64,000 bases of DNA from Bdellovibrio sp047344985 (GTDB taxonomy: Bacteria > Bdellovibrionota > Bdellovibrionia > Bdellovibrionales > Bdellovibrionaceae): NCBI RefSeq assembly GCF_047344985.1, contig NZ_CP178861.1, positions 1,240,001-1,304,000 on the forward strand, written 5' to 3'. Below, one piece after another: positions 60,331 through 64,000 of this stretch (within the stretch, counting starts at the first letter, position 1; every line of letters starts with the position of its first letter). Below the pieces are notes generated by a model. The model was given only the letters and a program-made list of their open reading frames with translations. It was not told the DNA's origin and did no database searches. Position numbers and translations under genes: made by a program.

Positions 60331-61377
60331 TTACTTCGTTTTGATCTCAGTCCAGGAATCTTCAAAGAGCTTGTTGTGCTCTCCTAAGTCGTGAATGCGC
60401 TCCATTTTTTTCAGAGTGCTGTCAGGAGGGAAGAGAGCTTGGTTGTTTTGAAGTTCTTTAGGAAGTTTTCCCTGAGTGCCTTTTAAAACGGGGCCACCTA
60501 AAACAGTTTTGACCTTATTGATCTCGGCATTTTCGCTCAATAAAAAATTAATCAACTGATGAGCCGCCTCAGGATGTTTTGCGCCCTTTACAATAATCAA
60601 ATTGTCGATGGCAAACGTCGTTCCTTCATCGGGAATAATATACTCAATTTTCCCTGGAGATTTCACGGCCGCTTGCAGAGCATCCGAAGAGTAAGCTTGA
60701 GCCGCAGCGACTTCTTTGTTGTTTAAAATATCAATCGTGTCGGAAGAGAACATTTTAATATTTTTCTTCGCCGTCAAAAGAGTGTTCTTCGCCTTTTGAA
60801 TTTCGTCGGCGTTGTTTGTGTTCACGCTGTAACCATGAAGCTTTAAAGCCGCGCCCATGGTTTCACGAACGTCATCCAAAAGAGCAAACTTCCCTTTGAG
60901 CTGTGGATTTTCCAGAAGATCCTTCCAGCTATGAACTGCGCCCTTGTAAAGTTCACGATTGACCGCAATGCCCACGGTAGTCCAAGTGTACGGCAGGGAA
61001 AACTGGTTTTCCGGATCGAAGTTTTGTTTCAAAAATTCAGTGGAGACTAAGTTTTTATTGGGAATGAGCTCGGCTTTCAATGGTTCAAGCAGGTTCATTT
61101 TGCGCATGATATCGACCATGTAGTCCGAAGGAACTGCGACGTCGATGCCCGAAGAACCCATTTGGATTTTCGCCAAAAGCTCTTCATTTGAGGAATAGTT
61201 GGAAATATTGATCTTAATGCCGGTCTCTTTTTCAAACTGAGCCTGCATTTCCGGGGAAAGGTAATTGCCCCAAATCGATAAATTGACTTCCTTTTTGTCG
61301 TAGCTGACCTGTTCCTTTTTCGTGCAAGCCGAAAGAAGCCCACAAAGAATCAGTCCGATCATCAATATTCTCGACAT
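60331..61377 (-). CDS. potD: Spermidine/putrescine ABC transporter substrate-binding lipoprotein
   Basis: 348 aa. Lipobox LLSAC (Cys18). PotD/PotF fold: LSIWGNYLSPEMQAQFEKETGIKI, then SGIDVAVPSDYMV and FSLPYTWTTVGIAVN. Binds polyamines outside the inner membrane. Divergent from potABC with only 29 bp between start codons, whereas potD normally follows potC. AAGGA site. Confidence 0.93.
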   Translation of the reverse strand: MSRILMIGLILCGLLSACTKKEQVSYDKKEVNLSIWGNYLSPEMQAQFEKETGIKINISNYSSNEELLAKIQMGSSGIDVAVPSDYMVDIMRKMNLLEPLKAELIPNKNLVSTEFLKQNFDPENQFSLPYTWTTVGIAVNRELYKGAVHSWKDLLENPQLKGKFALLDDVRETMGAALKLHGYSVNTNNADEIQKAKNTLLTAKKNIKMFSSDTIDILNNKEVAAAQAYSSDALQAAVKSPGKIEYIIPDEGTTFAIDNLIIVKGAKHPEAAHQLINFLLSENAEINKVKTVLGGPVLKGTQGKLPKELQNNQALFPPDSTLKKMERIHDLGEHNKLFEDSWTEIKTK

Positions 61378-61399
61378 TTTTTTATTTCCTTCTTATTGT
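61371..61399 (+). promoter_or_regulatory. Promoter of potA (leaderless), overlapping the potD start
   Basis: TCGACA (61371-61376, over the potD start codon), 17-bp spacer, TATTGT (61394-61399), then 7 nt to the potA ATG with no ribosome site. Confidence 0.5.
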
Positions 61400-61406
61400 T
61401 AAGCAG

Positions 61407-62285
61407 ATGTTAGAACTTCTGAATATCGGTAAAAGTTTTTCCAGTCAAACAGCGTTGAAGGGAGTCAATCTCTGCATCGCTGAAGGGGAGTTTTTCTCTC
61501 TGCTGGGACCCAGTGGCTGTGGCAAAACGACGCTTTTGCGCATCATTGCGGGACTGGAAAGTGCGACTCACGGACAAATTCTTTTGGATGGCCAAAGAGT
61601 CGATCATCTGCCGGCCCAGAAGCGTCCTTTCAATATGGTGTTTCAGCGCTATGCTTTATTTCCGCATCTGACAGTCGGTGAAAATATCGCCTATGGTTTA
61701 AAAATCAAAAATCTTTCCAAAGATCAGATCGAAGCCAAGGTCGCTGAAGTGCTTGCTTTGGTGGATATGGCGGAATTCGGTGATCGTAAGCCTGAAACAC
61801 TGTCGGGCGGACAGTCCCAGCGAGTGGCCGTTGCGAGAGCCCTGGTCAATGAACCACGAGTTCTTCTTTTAGATGAACCGCTGTCGGCTTTAGATCAAAA
61901 AATGCGTGAGCACATGCAAAAAGAGTTGCGCGCTCTACAAAGAAAATTAGGCCTGACTTTTATCTGTGTTACGCACGATCAAGAAGAAGCTCTGGCGTTG
62001 TCCGATCGTATCGGGATTATGAGCCACGGTCTTTTGGAGCAGGTGAGCTCGCCGCGGGAGATTTACGAAAATCCTGAAACGATTTTTGCGGCTCAGTTTA
62101 TTGAATCGACAAGCTTGCTTAAAGGGGAGCTTATCGAAGTGAGTGAAGATCTGGCCACCATTCGTTTGGGAGATGGCAGTTTAATCAAAGGAAAAGTCAA
62201 TATTCCGCCGGATCAAGTTGTACTCGGCATGAGTTTGGAAGCTTATGTACGGAAAGCCATGATGTTTGGAGAACGCGGGAAATGA
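61407..62285 (+). CDS. potA: Polyamine ABC transporter ATP-binding protein
   Basis: 292 aa. Walker A GPSGCGKTT, Q-loop FQRYALFPHL, signature LSGGQSQRVAVARAL and LLLDEPLSALD, with a shortened C-terminal TOBE-like regulatory domain (from about 235). Hydrolyses ATP for PotBC. Its stop overlaps the potB start by 4 bp. PotA proteins are usually ~370 aa, so the regulatory domain is truncated here. Confidence 0.94.
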   Translation: MLELLNIGKSFSSQTALKGVNLCIAEGEFFSLLGPSGCGKTTLLRIIAGLESATHGQILLDGQRVDHLPAQKRPFNMVFQRYALFPHLTVGENIAYGLKIKNLSKDQIEAKVAEVLALVDMAEFGDRKPETLSGGQSQRVAVARALVNEPRVLLLDEPLSALDQKMREHMQKELRALQRKLGLTFICVTHDQEEALALSDRIGIMSHGLLEQVSSPREIYENPETIFAAQFIESTSLLKGELIEVSEDLATIRLGDGSLIKGKVNIPPDQVVLGMSLEAYVRKAMMFGERGK

Positions 62286-63109
62286 GACTCCGCGATGTCT
62301 TTCTTCTTCCGGCTCTTTTATGGTTTTTAGTTTTTATCCTCGCGCCTTTAATGATTGTTGTGGGCGTGAGCTTTGCCACTCGCGGAACCTATGGTGGCAT
62401 TGAATGGCTTTTTGCTTTTGAAAACTACCTTCGCGCTTTTTCTGAAACCTATGCCGGTATTTTGTTTGAAAGTTTAAAGCTGGCGGCGCTGACGACCTTC
62501 ATTTGTTTGGTGTTGGGAGTTTTGATTTCCTGGGCCATGGCGACGGCAGATTCTTCTGCTAGACGCTTGTATGTTTTGGCGATGGCTCTTCCTTTTTTAA
62601 CTAATCTGGTGATTCGCGTTTACGCCATTCGTGTTTTTGTCGGTGTCGATGGCCCTCTGCAGGTTTTTTTGCAGTTCTTAGGTGTGCCATTTGATCCATT
62701 TGCTCTGACTCAAAACAAGTTTCTTGTCTTGTATGGAATGGTGACGACTTATTTGCCATTCATGGTTTTGCCTCTTTATGGAGCTTTTGAAAAATTTGAT
62801 TTTAATTTAGTTGAAGCGGCCCAAGATTTAGGCGCGGGCCCTTGGAAGATTTTATTTTCGGTGATTTTACCTAACTTAAAGAAGGCTCTTTGGAGTGGCG
62901 CTTTATTGGTGTTTATTCCTTCTTTAGGTGAATACGTGATTCCTGATTTGTTGGGTGGCGCTAAGAATATGCTTTATGGAAATCTTATCACTGAACAATT
63001 TTTAAAATCCCGAGATTGGCCCTTTGGTTCAGCTCTTTCTGTTGTGATGATGGTGATCTTAGTAGGACTTGTTCTTGTGATGCACAGACGGCGCGGGAAG
63101 GTGTCATGA
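62282..63109 (+). CDS. potB: Polyamine ABC transporter permease PotB
   Basis: 275 aa, six transmembrane helices, with the ATPase-contact EAA loop EAAQDLGAGPWKILFSVILPNL. Forms the pore with PotC. Overlaps potA and potC starts (ATGA-type couplings). Confidence 0.94.
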   Translation: MRLRDVFLLPALLWFLVFILAPLMIVVGVSFATRGTYGGIEWLFAFENYLRAFSETYAGILFESLKLAALTTFICLVLGVLISWAMATADSSARRLYVLAMALPFLTNLVIRVYAIRVFVGVDGPLQVFLQFLGVPFDPFALTQNKFLVLYGMVTTYLPFMVLPLYGAFEKFDFNLVEAAQDLGAGPWKILFSVILPNLKKALWSGALLVFIPSLGEYVIPDLLGGAKNMLYGNLITEQFLKSRDWPFGSALSVVMMVILVGLVLVMHRRRGKVS

Positions 63110-63945
63110 AGAACGAACGTTCTCGCCCTAACGCCCCTCTTGCGGCTCGTATCGTTTTATGGATGACGCTGTTATTTTTGTATTTGCCCATTGCCGTGAT
63201 GATTTTAGGTGCGGTCTTCGTTCGGGAAAATGAACAGATTCATGCGACTTTGAAATGGTTTGTGGAGGTTCTTAACGACGAAGCTTTAATGGGTGCGCTT
63301 CGGAATAGTTTCGTTGTCGGACTTTGTGCAAGTGTTCTCTCAACGGTGATCGGAACCGCTGGAGCATTGGGACTGCGCCACAATAAACGTGCGTGGACGT
63401 GGGCCGTGGAAGGTCTTTCCGTTGTCTCTTTGATTTTTCCTGAGATCGTTTTTGCACTGTCACTTCTTTCTTGGTTCTTTATTCTAAAAATGGAATTGGG
63501 ATTAACGACAGTCGTTCTCGCCCACGTGAGTTTTTCGGTGTCGTATGTGATGATGACCGTGAGCTCTCGCTTAGCGACCTTGGATGCTTCCTTTGAAGAC
63601 GCCGCTCGTGATCTGGGCGCGAATGAATGGCAGATTCAAAAAACGGTGGTGCTTCCGCTTTTAGCTCCAGCTATTTTGGGTGGTTTTATTTTAAGTTTTC
63701 TTCTTTCTTTTGATGATTTTCTCATCACGTATTTTGTGAATGGCGTGGGACAAGATACTTTGCCCGTAAAACTTTATACCGCGATGAAGTTGGGAGTCAG
63801 TCCTAAGCTCAATGCGCTTTCAAGCATGATGTTTTTAATGACTCTGTCAGCGTTGATTTTCTTCTTCCGTTCTTCAGCTTTCCGTGTTCTCTTTGAAGAG
63901 AATCGGGGGAAGAATGGATCAAGCGCAGAAGAAAAAAATCTTTAG
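63106..63945 (+). CDS. potC: Polyamine ABC transporter permease PotC
   Basis: 279 aa from the ATG at 63106, overlapping the potB stop (GGAAGG site); the longer frame from 63016 lies in potB and is rejected. Six transmembrane helices and the EAA loop DAARDLGANEWQIQKTVVLPLL. Ends 32 bp after the start of the next gene. Confidence 0.94.
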   Translation: MKNERSRPNAPLAARIVLWMTLLFLYLPIAVMILGAVFVRENEQIHATLKWFVEVLNDEALMGALRNSFVVGLCASVLSTVIGTAGALGLRHNKRAWTWAVEGLSVVSLIFPEIVFALSLLSWFFILKMELGLTTVVLAHVSFSVSYVMMTVSSRLATLDASFEDAARDLGANEWQIQKTVVLPLLAPAILGGFILSFLLSFDDFLITYFVNGVGQDTLPVKLYTAMKLGVSPKLNALSSMMFLMTLSALIFFFRSSAFRVLFEENRGKNGSSAEEKNL

Positions 63946-64000
63946 TTGGGCGTTGTACGACTGGGCAAACAGTGCTTACTCCACAACGGTCATGGCCGGA
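63914..64000 (+). CDS. UMF1-family MFS transporter, N-terminal part (runs off right edge)
   Basis: 29 codons before the window ends. The start MDQAQKKKIFSWALYDWANS plus AYSTTV is the distinctive N-terminus of UMF1 (Atg22-like) major-facilitator transporters. GGGGGA site; the frame begins inside potC, so it is probably part of the pot operon. Confidence 0.82.
   Translation, partial: MDQAQKKKIFSWALYDWANSAYSTTVMAG

Noticed and set aside
1..64000. CRISPR array, rRNA, transposase or prophage genes
   Set aside because: I found no regularly spaced repeats, no rRNA-like sequence and no transposase, capsid or integrase reading frame.

Overview
The window reads as a typical chromosomal stretch of a Bdellovibrio-like bacterium (phylum Bdellovibrionota). 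This is inferred from the gene set and style: moderate GC, very dense packing, many small secreted proteins and lipoproteins, lysozyme-like proteins, secreted proteases and esterases, a lysine-rich histone H1-like/SWIB protein, and house-keeping genes such as map, ahcY, orn, hflX and deaD-type helicase. The genus call is an inference from memory of such genomes, not from a search.

Layout. 1-3.7 kb: the 5' part of an unlisted minus-strand gene, a SWIB protein with an H1-like tail, methionine aminopeptidase and S-adenosylhomocysteinase, then a 175-bp element bounded by 35-bp inverted repeats. 3.7-6.2 kb: AlkC-like DNA repair, oligoribonuclease, single-domain response regulator, periplasmic metal-binding HMA protein. 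6.4-8.06 kb: tRNA-Asp(GTC) whose 3' end is duplicated 1.55 kb downstream; between the copies lies a small AT-rich island with three small minus-strand genes and a frameshifted relic. 8.1-9.6 kb: an ion channel of unusual architecture. 9.9-22.3 kb: NTF2-like, YaeQ, DUF899, trypsin-like lipoprotein protease, GNATs, P1 peptidase, YkvA-type protein, PLD, lipoproteins, PHB-depolymerase-like esterase, solute-binding protein. 22.4-30 kb: a pseudogene, YqcI/YcgG protein, Zn-alcohol dehydrogenase plus SRPBCC protein, and a LysR/FMN-reductase/OsmC/pirin group that shares a 20-bp operator. 30-38 kb: PrpF isomerase, PA2779/PA2778 pair, PhoD-type phosphatase, cysteine synthase family, pseudouridine synthase. 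38-46.6 kb: a very large SNF2 helicase and a translation-linked operon (ABC-F, CvfB-like, HflX) preceded by a candidate translational attenuator. 46.8-57.4 kb: secreted and envelope proteins, thiolase, STAS protein, cytochrome b561-like protein, two paralogous lysozyme-like proteins, DEAD-box helicase. 57.5-64 kb: a second ABC-F protein with an alpha/beta hydrolase, then a polyamine ABC transporter with potD divergent from potABC, and the start of a UMF1-family MFS transporter.

Two themes run through the window. First, at least eleven genes lack a Shine-Dalgarno sequence and instead have a good -10 hexamer 6-8 nt before the start codon, which is what leaderless transcripts look like. Second, several small genes are missed by ordinary ORF calling because they run off the edge, are very short, or carry one-base frameshifts. 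The strongest new observations are the shared LysR operator, the hairpin plus upstream ORF in front of the ABC-F gene, and the tRNA-Asp island.
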